Source: Alphaproteobacteria bacterium (lineage in GTDB: Bacteria > Pseudomonadota > Alphaproteobacteria > Paracaedibacterales > CAIOTO01). From it: a stretch of 57,166 nt of DNA. Where the stretch lies: positions 1-57,166 of the forward strand of contig CANKZX010000004.1 in assembly GCA_947488275.1 (NCBI GenBank), written 5' to 3'. The position numbers and the translations under genes are program-made. The notes beneath the pieces were generated by a model. It was not told the DNA's origin. It saw only the letters and a list, made by a program, of their open reading frames with translations, and did no database searches. Of this stretch, positions 1 to 10,170 are shown piece by piece. Position 1 is the stretch's first letter, and each line of letters begins with the position of its first letter.

Positions 1-402
1 ATGGATGAATGGCTGTATGTGATGAAACACGAAAAAGTGCCCGAGAATTATCATTCTCCCTACATGCAGCAAGTATCGGATAAGCTGAGGATTCTTCGCA
101 TGACGGAGAAAGAACGCAGTGCCTATACGTTCTACATGAAGAAAGTCTACAATGACCGTGACGAGTTAGAAGCCGCCATTATGAAGGGGGAGGCTAAAGG
201 ATTGGCGAAGGGAAAAGCCGAAGGGAGAGCTGAAGGATTAGCCGAGGGGAAAGCGGAAGGCCTTGCCGAAGGTGAATTGCAAGCTAAGCGAGCGATTGCT
301 ATTGAGATGCTAAAAGACAATGAATCTGATGATAAAATCTTAAAATACTCAAAACTTACACATGAAGATCTCGTGTATTTAAAAAAACAGATCAACGTTT
401 AA
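1..402 (+). CDS. Rpn/PDDEXK_2-family nuclease or transposase-like protein, C-terminal part only
   Basis: The gene is cut by the window edge, so only about the last 133 residues are visible and the ATG at position 1 is probably internal. The segment DEWLYVMKHEK followed by a region rich in Lys, Glu and Tyr matches the C-terminal half of Rpn (recombination-promoting nuclease, PDDEXK_2) proteins. Residues about 60-95 are a run of Glu-Gly/Lys-Gly repeats (KGEAKGLAKGKAEGRAEG and similar), which is typical of these proteins and prone to length change. The nuclease core lies outside the window. A related gene begins at 57050. Family assignment is fairly secure; biological role is not. Confidence 0.75.
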   Translation: MDEWLYVMKHEKVPENYHSPYMQQVSDKLRILRMTEKERSAYTFYMKKVYNDRDELEAAIMKGEAKGLAKGKAEGRAEGLAEGKAEGLAEGELQAKRAIAIEMLKDNESDDKILKYSKLTHEDLVYLKKQINV

Positions 403-608
403 AAAAGATTTTGTCTAAAACACATTGAATCTCTTCAACAACAAAAATAAACCTTCCAAATGCATCACATTTCACTTGCGTACGTGATCAGTATTTTATA
501 AAATTTAACACTGAAAATCGATTTTCTAACAACATTTTTTGAATTATACCTTAAAAATCAATAAATTGATTTACGGTGGATATATAAATCAACAAAGGGA
601 TGTTTTAG

Positions 609-710
609 AAATCCGAAGAGGCATGGCTTGAGGATAAAAACCACACGTCTTCGAAGCGATTAACCCAACGCTTGAAAATTAATGGGTATGACATTTATCG
701 TGGTGAGTAA
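609..710 (+). pseudogene. Possible C-terminal relic of a lost gene in the rpn-greA gap
   Basis: The gap between the Rpn-type gene and greA is about 316 bases, mostly AT-rich non-coding sequence. Its last part holds a short open frame with no start codon, closed by TAA at 708-710. It reads as a protein tail (SEEAWLEDKNHT..., then [18 protein letters not shown]) and its composition resembles the end of phage or plasmid replication primases. This is probably a leftover from a deleted mobile gene. The primase guess is weak because only 33 codons remain. Confidence 0.3.
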
Positions 711-718
711 TTAAACAT

Positions 719-1192
719 ATGGAAAAAATTCCGATGACAAATAGCGGATTTAAGAATCTGCAAGATGAACTGCATCATTTAAAGGCGACTGAACGCCCTA
801 ATGTGATCAAAGCGATTGCTGACGCCCGTGAACACGGTGACTTATCAGAAAATGCCGAATATCACGCAGCAAAAGAAAAGCAAAGCTTTATTGAGGGGCG
901 CATTGCCGAACTTGAAGATAAGGTGAGCCGCGCAGAAGTGATTGATTTATCAAAAATTTCAGGCAGCGATATTAAATTTGGCGCAACAATTCGCCTAATT
1001 GATGACGATACGGATGAAGAGCATACCTATCAAATTGTTGGTAGTGATGAATCGGATGTAAAAAAAGGGCTCCTTTCCATTACGTCACCGCTTGCACGCG
1101 CGCTTATTGGTAAAAAAGCCAATGACAGTGTCGAAGTTATCACACCAAATGGCGGAAAAGCCTACACCATTCAAGAGGTTCGTTACGGATAA
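719..1192 (+). CDS. greA: Transcription elongation factor GreA
   Basis: GreA enters the secondary channel of stalled RNA polymerase and stimulates cleavage of the backtracked transcript. The 157-residue length is normal. The N-terminal coiled-coil half is seen ([38 protein letters not shown]), with the acidic tip motif [13 protein letters not shown]. The C-terminal FKBP-like half includes [11 protein letters not shown] and [10 protein letters not shown]. The stop codon overlaps the thyX start (TAATG), so the two are probably co-transcribed. Confidence 0.97.
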   Translation: MEKIPMTNSGFKNLQDELHHLKATERPNVIKAIADAREHGDLSENAEYHAAKEKQSFIEGRIAELEDKVSRAEVIDLSKISGSDIKFGATIRLIDDDTDEEHTYQIVGSDESDVKKGLLSITSPLARALIGKKANDSVEVITPNGGKAYTIQEVRYG

Positions 1193-2136
1193 TGACAACA
1201 ACGCTGAAAACAGAAATAGAGTCTTCGCTTGATCGTGATACTGACGACCTTCGGAATCAATCCTTCCAAACAAGGCGCGCTACTGTATCAGCGTTAGAAG
1301 ATATTTTATACAAACCGCACCCTGTTCTTGACCATGGATTCGTGCGTGTGGTTGATTATATGGGCGACGATAGCGCCATTGTTCAAGCTGCACGTGTATC
1401 CTACGGTAAAGGCACAAAACAAGTCAGTGAAGACCGTGGTCTCATCCGTTATTTAATGCGCCATTGGCATTCAACCCCTTTTGAAATGTGTGAAATCAAG
1501 CTTCATGTCAAACTGCCGATGTTTGTCGCACGTCAATGGATTCGCCATCGCACTGCTAATGTTAATGAATATTCAGCACGTTATTCAATTTTGGATAAAG
1601 AATTCTATGTCCCCTCACCTGATCATTTATCCGCGCAATCCTTATCAAATCGCCAGGGACGTGCAGGAAACCTAGAAGGTGAACATGCCCAAAAAGTTCT
1701 TGAGATACTTAAAACAGATGCAACACGCAACTATGATAATTACATATGGATGTTGAATGAGAATGAAACATTTGGTGATCATCCAGGACTTGCCCGTGAA
1801 CTTGCCCGCATGAACTTGCCTGTGAATTTCTATACTCAGTGGTATTGGAAAGTTGATTTGCACAATCTAATGCACTTCTTACGTTTACGTGCAGACCCGC
1901 ATGCACAATATGAAATACGCGCTTATGCTGATGTCATTATTAATATCATGAAAGCTTGGGTTCCCCTAACATTTGACGCATTCGACGAATACCGTTTAGG
2001 CGCCGTACAACTATCTGCCACAGCTACCAAGCTGTTAAAACGACGTCTTGCTGGTGACATTATTACGTTTGAAGAAAGTAATCTTTCAAAGCGTGAATGG
2101 GTTGAATTATGCGCGATTTTTGATGTTTCTCAATAA
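1192..2136 (+). CDS. thyX: FAD-dependent thymidylate synthase ThyX
   Basis: ThyX makes dTMP from dUMP using methylene-tetrahydrofolate, with NADPH and FAD as reductants. The diagnostic RHR-x7-S signature is present: RHR at residues 118-120, then TANVNEY and Ser128. The 314-residue length and the stretch [20 protein letters not shown] match alphaproteobacterial ThyX. The ATG shares its A with the greA stop codon, so translation is probably coupled. Using ThyX rather than ThyA makes dTMP synthesis independent of the DHFR recycling step; no thyA or folA lies in this window. Confidence 0.97.
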   Translation: MTTTLKTEIESSLDRDTDDLRNQSFQTRRATVSALEDILYKPHPVLDHGFVRVVDYMGDDSAIVQAARVSYGKGTKQVSEDRGLIRYLMRHWHSTPFEMCEIKLHVKLPMFVARQWIRHRTANVNEYSARYSILDKEFYVPSPDHLSAQSLSNRQGRAGNLEGEHAQKVLEILKTDATRNYDNYIWMLNENETFGDHPGLARELARMNLPVNFYTQWYWKVDLHNLMHFLRLRADPHAQYEIRAYADVIINIMKAWVPLTFDAFDEYRLGAVQLSATATKLLKRRLAGDIITFEESNLSKREWVELCAIFDVSQ

Positions 2137-2163
2137 CATCAGCAATCCATAACAGAGGATATT

Positions 2164-3099
2164 ATGGAGCAAAAGACAGTGCTTAAAAAACCTGATTGGA
2201 TTCGTGTAAAAGCACCTGTTTCAAAAGAATATCATGAGACAGCATCTTTGATGCGATCACTCAAACTCAAAACAGTTTGCGAAGAAGCTGCCTGCCCTAA
2301 CGTTGGTGAGTGTTGGTCAAAGAAACATGCAACATTCATGATTTTAGGGGATATATGCACGCGTGCATGTGCATTTTGTAATGTCAAAACAGGACGCCCT
2401 GATCTTTTAGATCCACATGAGCCTGAACGCGTTGCACAAGGTGTTGCGGAACTTGGACTCAGTCATGTTGTTATCACATCCGTTGATCGCGATGATCTTG
2501 ACGATGGTGGTGCGCATCATTTTGCCGACGTGATCACCCATATTCGAAAACGATCTCCTGGTACAACGATTGAAATTCTAACACCTGATTTCCTACGTAA
2601 AGAAGGCGCACTTGACATTGTTGTTGCTGCCAGACCTGATGTTTATAATCATAATCTTGAAACGGTGCCACGTTTGTATCCAACCGTCCGCCCTGGTGCA
2701 CGTTATTTCCATTCATTACGCTTACTTGACCGTGTCAAACAGCTTGATCCAACAATCTTTACTAAATCAGGAATTATGGTTGGTCTTGGCGAAACACGTG
2801 CAGAGGTTCATCAAGTCATGGATGATTTACGTGCTGCCAACGTTGACTTTATGACTATTGGGCAATATTTACAACCAACCCCCAAACATCACGATGTTAT
2901 TGATTTTATCACCCCCAATCAATTTGATGATTACGCAAAAATGGGACGCGGAAAAGGATTCTTACTGATTGCCGCAAGCCCACTTACACGGTCATCATAC
3001 CATGCAGGTGATGATTTTACTCGCCTACAAGCGGCTCGATTAGCGATACAGCCTCATGCAACGGCATCAAAAATAGGAATTTCTGGTGCCCATACATAA
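2164..3099 (+). CDS. lipA: Lipoyl synthase LipA (radical SAM)
   Basis: LipA inserts two sulfurs into octanoyl groups on lipoyl domains of 2-oxoacid dehydrogenases and the glycine cleavage H protein. Both iron-sulfur clusters are visible. The auxiliary cluster ligands are Cys39, Cys44 and Cys50 (CX4CX5C). The radical SAM cluster is CTRACAFC with Cys65, Cys69 and Cys72. The C-terminal RSSY motif supplies the serine ligand of the auxiliary cluster. AGAGGA stands just before the ATG. Length (311) is normal. The 3' end overlaps the next gene by 14 bases. Confidence 0.97.
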   Translation: MEQKTVLKKPDWIRVKAPVSKEYHETASLMRSLKLKTVCEEAACPNVGECWSKKHATFMILGDICTRACAFCNVKTGRPDLLDPHEPERVAQGVAELGLSHVVITSVDRDDLDDGGAHHFADVITHIRKRSPGTTIEILTPDFLRKEGALDIVVAARPDVYNHNLETVPRLYPTVRPGARYFHSLRLLDRVKQLDPTIFTKSGIMVGLGETRAEVHQVMDDLRAANVDFMTIGQYLQPTPKHHDVIDFITPNQFDDYAKMGRGKGFLLIAASPLTRSSYHAGDDFTRLQAARLAIQPHATASKIGISGAHT

Positions 3100-3562
3100 A
3101 GAAAATCGTATCGTTCCCTATAAACCAGACCAAATATATCAACTAGTTTTAGATGTTGATCGTTATCCTGATTTCTTGCCATGGGTGCAATCAGCCCACG
3201 TTTATGATCGTGCAGAAACAATGTTTAATGCAGACCTTACAGTTGGATCATCCGTGATTAACCAAAGCTATTCATCAAAGATTACGTTTGGTGCGGTAGC
3301 AGATTCACTCCAAACGTATCGAATTGATGTGAAGCATACAAAAGGACCTTTTCATCATCTGCACAACTATTGGATTTTCAAACCTTATAGCAACGTCAAC
3401 ACATCCCTAGACAGTTCACCAACTCATACTGAAATTGAATTTTTTCTTGATTTTGAAATCAGCAATCCCTTTTTAAAACCACTACTACAACCCTTTTTAA
3501 ATCAAGCTGTCCACCTTATGGTTGATGCCTTTGAAAAACGCGCACATGCCCTATTCACATAG
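3086..3562 (+). CDS. Coq10/RatA-like START-domain protein
   Basis: This is a 158-residue polyketide-cyclase/START-like protein of the Coq10-RatA family. In alphaproteobacteria, as in mitochondria, this family is linked to ubiquinone binding or delivery. The family opening is clear ([25 protein letters not shown]), as are the C-terminal helix residues around [22 protein letters not shown]. Translation starts at a GTG inside lipA, in another frame, and the lipA-coq10 order is common in alphaproteobacteria. Annotation pipelines often call this a RatA toxin, but nothing here supports a toxin role. Confidence 0.88.
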   Translation: MPIHKENRIVPYKPDQIYQLVLDVDRYPDFLPWVQSAHVYDRAETMFNADLTVGSSVINQSYSSKITFGAVADSLQTYRIDVKHTKGPFHHLHNYWIFKPYSNVNTSLDSSPTHTEIEFFLDFEISNPFLKPLLQPFLNQAVHLMVDAFEKRAHALFT

Positions 3563-3584
3563 AGTGACTCTATATATTATTATA

Positions 3585-4874
3585 TTATTTTGAAATACAG
3601 GCACCACTAAGATCCGCGTTAATCTGGCATTTTTGATTGGATGGGCAAACAGTACCACCACTATCCGCGCACGTCTTTACAAGACCATCAACACATGCGC
3701 CCTCTTTTGTTATGACATCAATACGGCACACCTTTGTGCCGATACATGTAGGACCACCTGATTCAGCACACGTTTTAAAAACGCAGATTCCGCTTAAATC
3801 TGGATTAATTTTACATTTCTGATTATCAGCACATCGCGCACCATTTGGATCAGCACATGTTTTTGTTGTATCTGCCACACATTTACCAATTTTTGTACTC
3901 ACATCAAACCTACAAACATCGGCACCTTTGCAAATTGGCCCACCTGCATCCGCACATGTTTTTAAATAACATTCCCCATTCACGCACTTTCGATCAGAAG
4001 AACATTTATTATCCTTACATTTATAAATCTCACATTTTCCATTATTGCACCGCTCATTATCCGCACATGACTTCCCACCATTTGCACAATTTAATGGTTG
4101 ACATGATGAATTCAAACAAGGCTGATTTGCCAAACAAACACCATTTGTCTGCCCACTAACACACGCAAATCCTGCATCACATGACTTACTCCCTGTGCCA
4201 ACACATGCGACTACACAAGAACCATTCACACATGACGATTTATCACTTGGGCAAATTGGCCCCCCTGCATCTGCACACGTTTTCAAATAACACGTACTAT
4301 GATGCCCCTTCCGTTTCACACATTTACGACCTGCGTGGCACTTATTATGGTTAGATCCATGACAGCGAATAGCCTCACATTTTCCTTTTTCACACGCCTC
4401 ATTATCCGCACATAAAGCACCGCCATTTGAACAATTCGGTGATTCACAATATGAATTAGGGCATGGCTGACCCGCAACACATGCCATAGACGTTATTGAA
4501 TTTGTGCATATAAAACCATTTGCACATGGACTGCTATTGACACCCAAACACGATGGTTTGCAAACCCCTTTTACACACGATGACTTGTCCGATGGACATT
4601 TTGGTCCATCCGCGTCATCACATGTTTTTGGCACACATTTAGAGTTCTCGCACTTAGAATGCTTATCACATTCGGGTGTTTTCTTACCTGGAATATGATC
4701 AGAACACGTCAATTCCACACAAGAATAATTAGCACATTTACGATTGATCGCGCACACCGAATTACTTTTACAAGACCAGGCCGCATTCGCATAAAACAAG
4801 ATCATTAAAGTCATTACGAAATTCATTAATTTCATCATATGTTTCTCGCAAGACTTAATCGCACATTTCATCAT
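3585..4874 (-). CDS. Secreted cysteine-rich repeat protein, 429 residues
   Basis: Smallest member of a four-gene family running to 14672. An N-terminal signal peptide precedes AWSCKSNSVC. A better-shaped signal peptide would start at the internal Met-Met near residue 13 (about position 4838), so the true start may be there. The rest is repeats of about 35-45 residues of the type CADxGGxxCxxxxxC and CANGGKSCADNERC. Unlike its larger neighbour it uses many KTCADAGGPIC modules and lacks the C-terminal coiled coil. It begins nine bases after the stop of that neighbour and probably shares its mRNA. Enzymatic motifs are absent. The repeats recall eukaryotic EGF- or Dickkopf-like disulfide modules, but homology is not shown. 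Confidence 0.85.
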   Translation of the reverse strand: MMKCAIKSCEKHMMKLMNFVMTLMILFYANAAWSCKSNSVCAINRKCANYSCVELTCSDHIPGKKTPECDKHSKCENSKCVPKTCDDADGPKCPSDKSSCVKGVCKPSCLGVNSSPCANGFICTNSITSMACVAGQPCPNSYCESPNCSNGGALCADNEACEKGKCEAIRCHGSNHNKCHAGRKCVKRKGHHSTCYLKTCADAGGPICPSDKSSCVNGSCVVACVGTGSKSCDAGFACVSGQTNGVCLANQPCLNSSCQPLNCANGGKSCADNERCNNGKCEIYKCKDNKCSSDRKCVNGECYLKTCADAGGPICKGADVCRFDVSTKIGKCVADTTKTCADPNGARCADNQKCKINPDLSGICVFKTCAESGGPTCIGTKVCRIDVITKEGACVDGLVKTCADSGGTVCPSNQKCQINADLSGACISK

Positions 4875-4883
4875 CTTTTGCTC

Positions 4884-7800
4884 TTATTTTGTGTTTACTA
4901 GCGTTGCATTGCCAAGCACCACTGGTTTTGATAGTTGTTTTGCCAATTCTTCCAATCGATTTGCCATTTGAACTGAACTTTGCGCAGATTTCGCATTATT
5001 CGCTTGAATAACGACCGCTTCATCTTGCAACATCTGGGCAACTTGCTTCGTCAATTGATCTGAAACTTGCTTTGACTGCTGTGACATTTGCGCTGTTTGT
5101 TGACCAACTTGCTGGTTAAGCTGCTGGTAAACTTGTTGCACAATAGCCTGCTGTTGTTCGGGTTGCAACACAATGGGAGCAGCTTCTGAAGCAACGACCG
5201 TTACTGTCGGAGCAGCTGTATTACCCGTCGTTGTACTACTAACTGTCGTACTACTGCTTTTCGTTGCTGTACTGCCACTACTTATCTCACTGCTCGTTGT
5301 ACTGCTTCCTGCCGTACCACCCGTTACACTGCTACTCGTCGTAGGACTTCCAGATGGTATCACTGTGCACGTTGCTCCATCACAAGACTGACCTGCCACA
5401 CACAACGCACCAGACACACCTGTGCATTGCGTCCCTGCACCACATGCTGTTCCGCCATTCGCACATGTCAGTAACTTACAAATCGCCGTATCACAGAATA
5501 TACCATCAACACACCGTGTATTCGTCGTAGAACTAAAACACCCCTGCCCTGACGGACATGCTGTTCCACCATTTGCACAGGTTAATAGTTTACAAGCTGC
5601 CGTACTGGAACACGATGCATCATTTACTGAACACACTTTACCCGTTGTCGTGTTTGAGCAAATATAACCAGATGCACAGAGATCACCACCATTCGCACAC
5701 GTAGAAGCTGAACAAGTACCATCTGTTTGGCATATTGGTTTAGCCGAATCACAAGGCTTACCACCATTAATACAGTTAGCTGTTTTACAGACTGCCGTTC
5801 CAAGTGTTGCGCAGGGTTGCCCAGCTTCACATTTTTTACCTTCAGCCGTTGCACAAATCTGACCCGTTGAACATTTCTTTGCCGAATCATTCATACACGT
5901 TGATGGTAAACAGATTGCGCTACTTACACAACTTGCATCATTCAATGCACACAAACCACCTGTTGACGGATTTGTGCAGATTGATGACGGTGAAGCACAC
6001 AATGCCCCACCATTTGCACAGGTTAATCCTTTACAATATGCCTTATCACAAAATTTACCTGCCACGCATGCTTTATCTGTAACAGGATCCGTACATTGCT
6101 GCGTTGATTGACACATAATCGCTGATCCACCAACAGTTACTGACCCACCATTCGCACAGGTTGATGTCGTACAAATTGCCGTACTTGCACATTTTGCATC
6201 ACCTAAGGCACATAATCCACCTGTCGTAGGATCAACACATGCCTGACCAGCCGCACACGTTGTCCCCCCATTTACACAGGTCAGTTTTTGGCACGTTGCT
6301 CCATCACATTGTTTACCAAATGTACACTTACCATACGTACCAAGCGTAGTCGTTGATGCGTTTACACATGTCATACTGGCATTACAAAGCTTTGTCGAAT
6401 CATTAGCACACGTAAGTGGCTTACACACTGCACCACTTGCACAACTTGCATCACCAAGTGCACACAATACCCCTGTTGTTGAATCAACGCAACTTTCAGT
6501 TGCACTACATAGTGCACCCCCATTTGCGCACGTTAATGTTTGACATGTCGCACTATCACAAACCTTACCAGCTGTACATAATGCATATGAACCTGAAGCA
6601 CCCGCTTTCGGATTAACACAGCTTTGACCTGTCGCACACGTACTGCCGCCATTTGCACACGTTTTTGGTTTACAAACCGCTGTATTCGCACAGCTTTGAC
6701 CCGCCACACATGCAGCACCTGTCAATGGGTCTGAACACATACTATCCGCACTACACGTCGTACCACCGTTCGCACATGTCAGTGTTTGACAAATCGCATT
6801 ATCACACTGCGCCCCAGCCACACATGCTGAGAACATGGAAGAAACCGTTGATGATGTTCCACTTGACATGCTTGACGTACTGGTACTTGTACTAGATGTA
6901 CTCGTACTTGTTGACGTAAAAGGAGAAGGTTTCACACACGTCTGCCCCGCCGTACACACCGTTCCACCATTTGCACAAGTGAGTGGTTTGCAAACCGCTG
7001 TACTTGCACAACTCTGCCCTGGCAAACAGACACTCCCTTTTACAGGATCAACACATGTATTGCCAGCCGCACATGCCGCACCACCATTCGCACACGTTAA
7101 CACCTGACACGTTGCACCGTCACATAAAGCACCTGCCGCACATAATGTATATGAACCCGTCGATGTCGTACTTGGTTTAACACAGCTTTGCCCTGTTGGA
7201 CACGTTGCCCCACCTGTTGCACAACTTAATGGCTTACACATCGCTGTTGTTGCACAAGGTTGCCCTGCAGCGCATGTACTTCCCGTCGTAGGATCAACAC
7301 ACACTTGTCCTGTCGCACATGCTGTACCACCATTTACACATGTCAATGTCTGGCAAACCGCATTATCACACACTTTACCAGCAACGCATCCAATGAATGC
7401 CCCTGATTGCGTCACATTTGGCATCGCACATGTTTGACCAGCGGCACACGTTGCCCCCCCATTTGCACATGTTTTCGTTTTACAAACTGCCGTACCCATT
7501 TTTGCACAATCTTGCCCTGACACACATGTATTCCCCGTCGTAGGATCCGCACAAATACTGCTTGTTGCGCATGCTTTTGTTGTATCATTCATACACGTTG
7601 CCACTTTACAGGTTGCAGCCGCTGCACACGATGTATCACCCAGTGGACATAAGAGACCTGTCGATGAATTCGTACATATTTGCCCTGCCGCACATGTTGC
7701 GCCTCCATTTGCACATGTCAATGTTTGACACGTTGCCCCATCACATAAAGCACCTGCGGCGCATAATGCATATGAACCTGAAGCACCAGCTTTAGGGTTA

Positions 7801-9953
7801 ACACAACTCTGACCGCTCGCGCACGCTGCACCACCATTCGCACACGTAGATGGTTTACAGATCGCCGTACTATTTGTCACACATGTTTGACCTGCTGCAC
7901 ACAAATTACCTGTTGTTGGATCCGCGCAAATATTACCCGTTGAACATGCTTTTGTTGCATCATTCATACATGTTGCCACTTTACAAGTTGCCGTCGCTGC
8001 ACATGAAGCATCGCCTAATGGACACACCTTTCCTGTTGATGAATTCGTACATATTTGCCCAGTACCACATACCGTTCCACCATTTGCACACGTCAATGTT
8101 TGACACATTGCACCATCACACAACGCACCAGCAGCACATGTAGAGAATATATTGGGATTCGTTGCACTTACATTCGCACAACTCTGACCAGACGCACATG
8201 TTGCCCCCCCATTCGCACAGGTTTTTGGCTTACAAATCGCTGTTCCAAGCGTTGCGCAATCTTGCCCTGATACACACGTATTCCCCGTCGCAGGATCCGC
8301 ACACAAACTATCAGCTGAACACGCTTTTGTAAGATCATTCATACAACTCGAAGGACGGCACACGGCTGCATTCGCACACGTTGAATCACCAATGGCACAT
8401 GTCAATCCATTCGTACCATTTGTACAAGACTGACCTGTTGGACAAACTGTTCCGCCATCTGCACACGTTAACTTTTTACATAATGCCCCATCACATGGAG
8501 AACCAGGTATACACGCCGCATACGTTGTGAGTGCCGTTGTTCCACTAGGCGTCCCCGTTGGTACAACAGCTTTTACACATGTTTCACCCGTACCACACGT
8601 CACACCACCATTTGCACACGTTTTTACCTGACACATCGCTGTATTAGAACACGTTGCATCCCCAAGCGGGCAAGTGCTCCCCGTCGTTGGGTTAATACAT
8701 GTTTGTGTTGTTGCATCACATGCTGTACCACCATTCGCACAGGTTAATGCTTTACAGACAGCACCGTCACATTGGGTGCCATCTTTACATTTTACATAGG
8801 ATCCTGTTGTTGTGCCACTTTGCACACAATCTTGACCTACACCACATGCCGTTCCACCATTCGCACACGTTAATGGCTTACAAATCGCTGCGTCAGAACA
8901 TGTCGCATCACCAACGGGACATACTTTGCCTGTCGTTCCATTCACACATGCTTGCCCTGTCGCACATACTGCACCACCATTTGCACATGTTAACGCTTTA
9001 CACTGCGCAGTGTCAGCACCTGTTTGCCCCGACACCCAGGCTTGGAAGGTTCCTGTAACCGTTCCAGGTTTCACACACGTTTGACCTGTTGTGCAGGCTG
9101 TACCGCCATTCGCACACGTTTTTGCCTTACAGACAGCCGTCCCATCTTTTGCACAAGCAGCACCAGCAGCACACGCAATACCCGTTGTTGGATCCGCACA
9201 TATTTTGTCAGCTGTACATGATTTTGTCGTATCATTCATACATGTTGATACTTTACACGTCGCTGTTGCATTTAATGCACATGGTTGACCTGCCAAACAT
9301 TGATTTCCTGTCGATGGGTCAACGCAAAGACTTCCCGCCGCACACGTCGCACCACCATTTGCACACGTCGCCGTCTTACATTGCGCTGTATTTGCACATG
9401 TTGCATCTCCACTCGCACATACCGCGCCTGTCGTAATATTTGTACAAACTTGACCAGTCACACAAGCCGTTCCACCATTCGCACAGGTTAATGTTTGACA
9501 TGTTGCTGTTTCAGCACCTGTTTGCCCAGCAACCCATGCTTGAAAGGTTCCTGTAACCGTTCCAGGTTTCACACATGTTGCTCCCGTTACACATGCTGCA
9601 CCACCAGTCTCCGCACATGTTTTCGTACGACAAATAGCTGTTCCAGCCGTCGCACACGTCTGACCTGCTGAACAAACAGCCTTTGTCGTTGGATCTGTAC
9701 ACAACTGACTAGAGGTACAGACAATACCACCATTTATACAGTTAGATGCTTTACACGTTGCTTTTTTTGTTGAGTCTGTTGTTGTTGCACACAACTGACC
9801 CGCAAAACACGTAGTACCAGTTAAGGGATCAACGCAAATCTGCCCTGCAGCACAGGGAGTTCCACCGCTTGCACATGTAGAAGCCTCTAATGCTCCCTCC
9901 ATAGCCGCACAGTTAAATAAAAGGAATAGTATGAATATAATTTTATTTAACAC
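4884..9953 (-). CDS. Giant secreted cysteine-rich repeat protein with C-terminal coiled coil
   Basis: About 1689 residues. A longer frame opens with TTG at 10001, but GTG at 9953 is preferred: it follows GAGGGA by seven bases and gives a clean signal peptide (LNKIIFILFLLFNCAA). By my count about 36 modules of about 40 residues follow, most starting CANGGxxC or CMNDxTKxC and continuing GQxCxxPTTGxxC, GDxxCxxxAxCK. Insertions are Ser/Thr-rich. After the modules come a Ser/Thr linker near residues 1525-1570 and a Gln-rich heptad region with conserved LEELAKQLSKP. An even number of closely spaced cysteines suggests an oxidised exported protein. Role unknown; an extracellular fibre or surface coat is an inference. 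Confidence 0.88.
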   Translation of the reverse strand: MLNKIIFILFLLFNCAAMEGALEASTCASGGTPCAAGQICVDPLTGTTCFAGQLCATTTDSTKKATCKASNCINGGIVCTSSQLCTDPTTKAVCSAGQTCATAGTAICRTKTCAETGGAACVTGATCVKPGTVTGTFQAWVAGQTGAETATCQTLTCANGGTACVTGQVCTNITTGAVCASGDATCANTAQCKTATCANGGATCAAGSLCVDPSTGNQCLAGQPCALNATATCKVSTCMNDTTKSCTADKICADPTTGIACAAGAACAKDGTAVCKAKTCANGGTACTTGQTCVKPGTVTGTFQAWVSGQTGADTAQCKALTCANGGAVCATGQACVNGTTGKVCPVGDATCSDAAICKPLTCANGGTACGVGQDCVQSGTTTGSYVKCKDGTQCDGAVCKALTCANGGTACDATTQTCINPTTGSTCPLGDATCSNTAMCQVKTCANGGVTCGTGETCVKAVVPTGTPSGTTALTTYAACIPGSPCDGALCKKLTCADGGTVCPTGQSCTNGTNGLTCAIGDSTCANAAVCRPSSCMNDLTKACSADSLCADPATGNTCVSGQDCATLGTAICKPKTCANGGATCASGQSCANVSATNPNIFSTCAAGALCDGAMCQTLTCANGGTVCGTGQICTNSSTGKVCPLGDASCAATATCKVATCMNDATKACSTGNICADPTTGNLCAAGQTCVTNSTAICKPSTCANGGAACASGQSCVNPKAGASGSYALCAAGALCDGATCQTLTCANGGATCAAGQICTNSSTGLLCPLGDTSCAAAATCKVATCMNDTTKACATSSICADPTTGNTCVSGQDCAKMGTAVCKTKTCANGGATCAAGQTCAMPNVTQSGAFIGCVAGKVCDNAVCQTLTCVNGGTACATGQVCVDPTTGSTCAAGQPCATTAMCKPLSCATGGATCPTGQSCVKPSTTSTGSYTLCAAGALCDGATCQVLTCANGGAACAAGNTCVDPVKGSVCLPGQSCASTAVCKPLTCANGGTVCTAGQTCVKPSPFTSTSTSTSSTSTSTSSMSSGTSSTVSSMFSACVAGAQCDNAICQTLTCANGGTTCSADSMCSDPLTGAACVAGQSCANTAVCKPKTCANGGSTCATGQSCVNPKAGASGSYALCTAGKVCDSATCQTLTCANGGALCSATESCVDSTTGVLCALGDASCASGAVCKPLTCANDSTKLCNASMTCVNASTTTLGTYGKCTFGKQCDGATCQKLTCVNGGTTCAAGQACVDPTTGGLCALGDAKCASTAICTTSTCANGGSVTVGGSAIMCQSTQQCTDPVTDKACVAGKFCDKAYCKGLTCANGGALCASPSSICTNPSTGGLCALNDASCVSSAICLPSTCMNDSAKKCSTGQICATAEGKKCEAGQPCATLGTAVCKTANCINGGKPCDSAKPICQTDGTCSASTCANGGDLCASGYICSNTTTGKVCSVNDASCSSTAACKLLTCANGGTACPSGQGCFSSTTNTRCVDGIFCDTAICKLLTCANGGTACGAGTQCTGVSGALCVAGQSCDGATCTVIPSGSPTTSSSVTGGTAGSSTTSSEISSGSTATKSSSTTVSSTTTGNTAAPTVTVVASEAAPIVLQPEQQQAIVQQVYQQLNQQVGQQTAQMSQQSKQVSDQLTKQVAQMLQDEAVVIQANNAKSAQSSVQMANRLEELAKQLSKPVVLGNATLVNTK

Positions 9954-10114
9954 GACGAAATCCCTCAGTTCATTACAACGTTTTATATGAATCTTATTCA
10001 AATCACCGCTTTAGGAGCGGAATAAAATTCTACCTAGATTAATCGTGCCAAACATAAATTAATATTTAATTAAAAATGTATAGTATTTTGACTCTTTTTA
10101 TAACATAACCATGC

Positions 10115-10142
10115 ATAAAAAATAGGGGGGCTCATCCCCCCC
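10115..10142 (-). terminator. Rho-independent terminator after the 903-residue cysteine-rich gene
   Basis: Read on the minus strand, a G6 run, the loop GATGAG and a C6 run are followed by TATTTTTTATG. It separates the two transcription units of the cysteine-rich cluster. Confidence 0.8.
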
Positions 10143-10170
10143 TTATCATCAAAGTATTTATATAAAGTTT

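Noticed and set aside
3086..3562. RatA toxin annotation for the Coq10-like gene
   Set aside because: The lipA neighbourhood and START-domain pattern fit the Coq10-like ubiquinone group; no antitoxin partner is present.
5173..9491. Many plus-strand open frames of 60-120 codons across the cysteine-rich genes
   Set aside because: They mirror the repetitive minus-strand genes, lack ribosome binding sites and have implausible composition (His/Leu/Tyr-rich).
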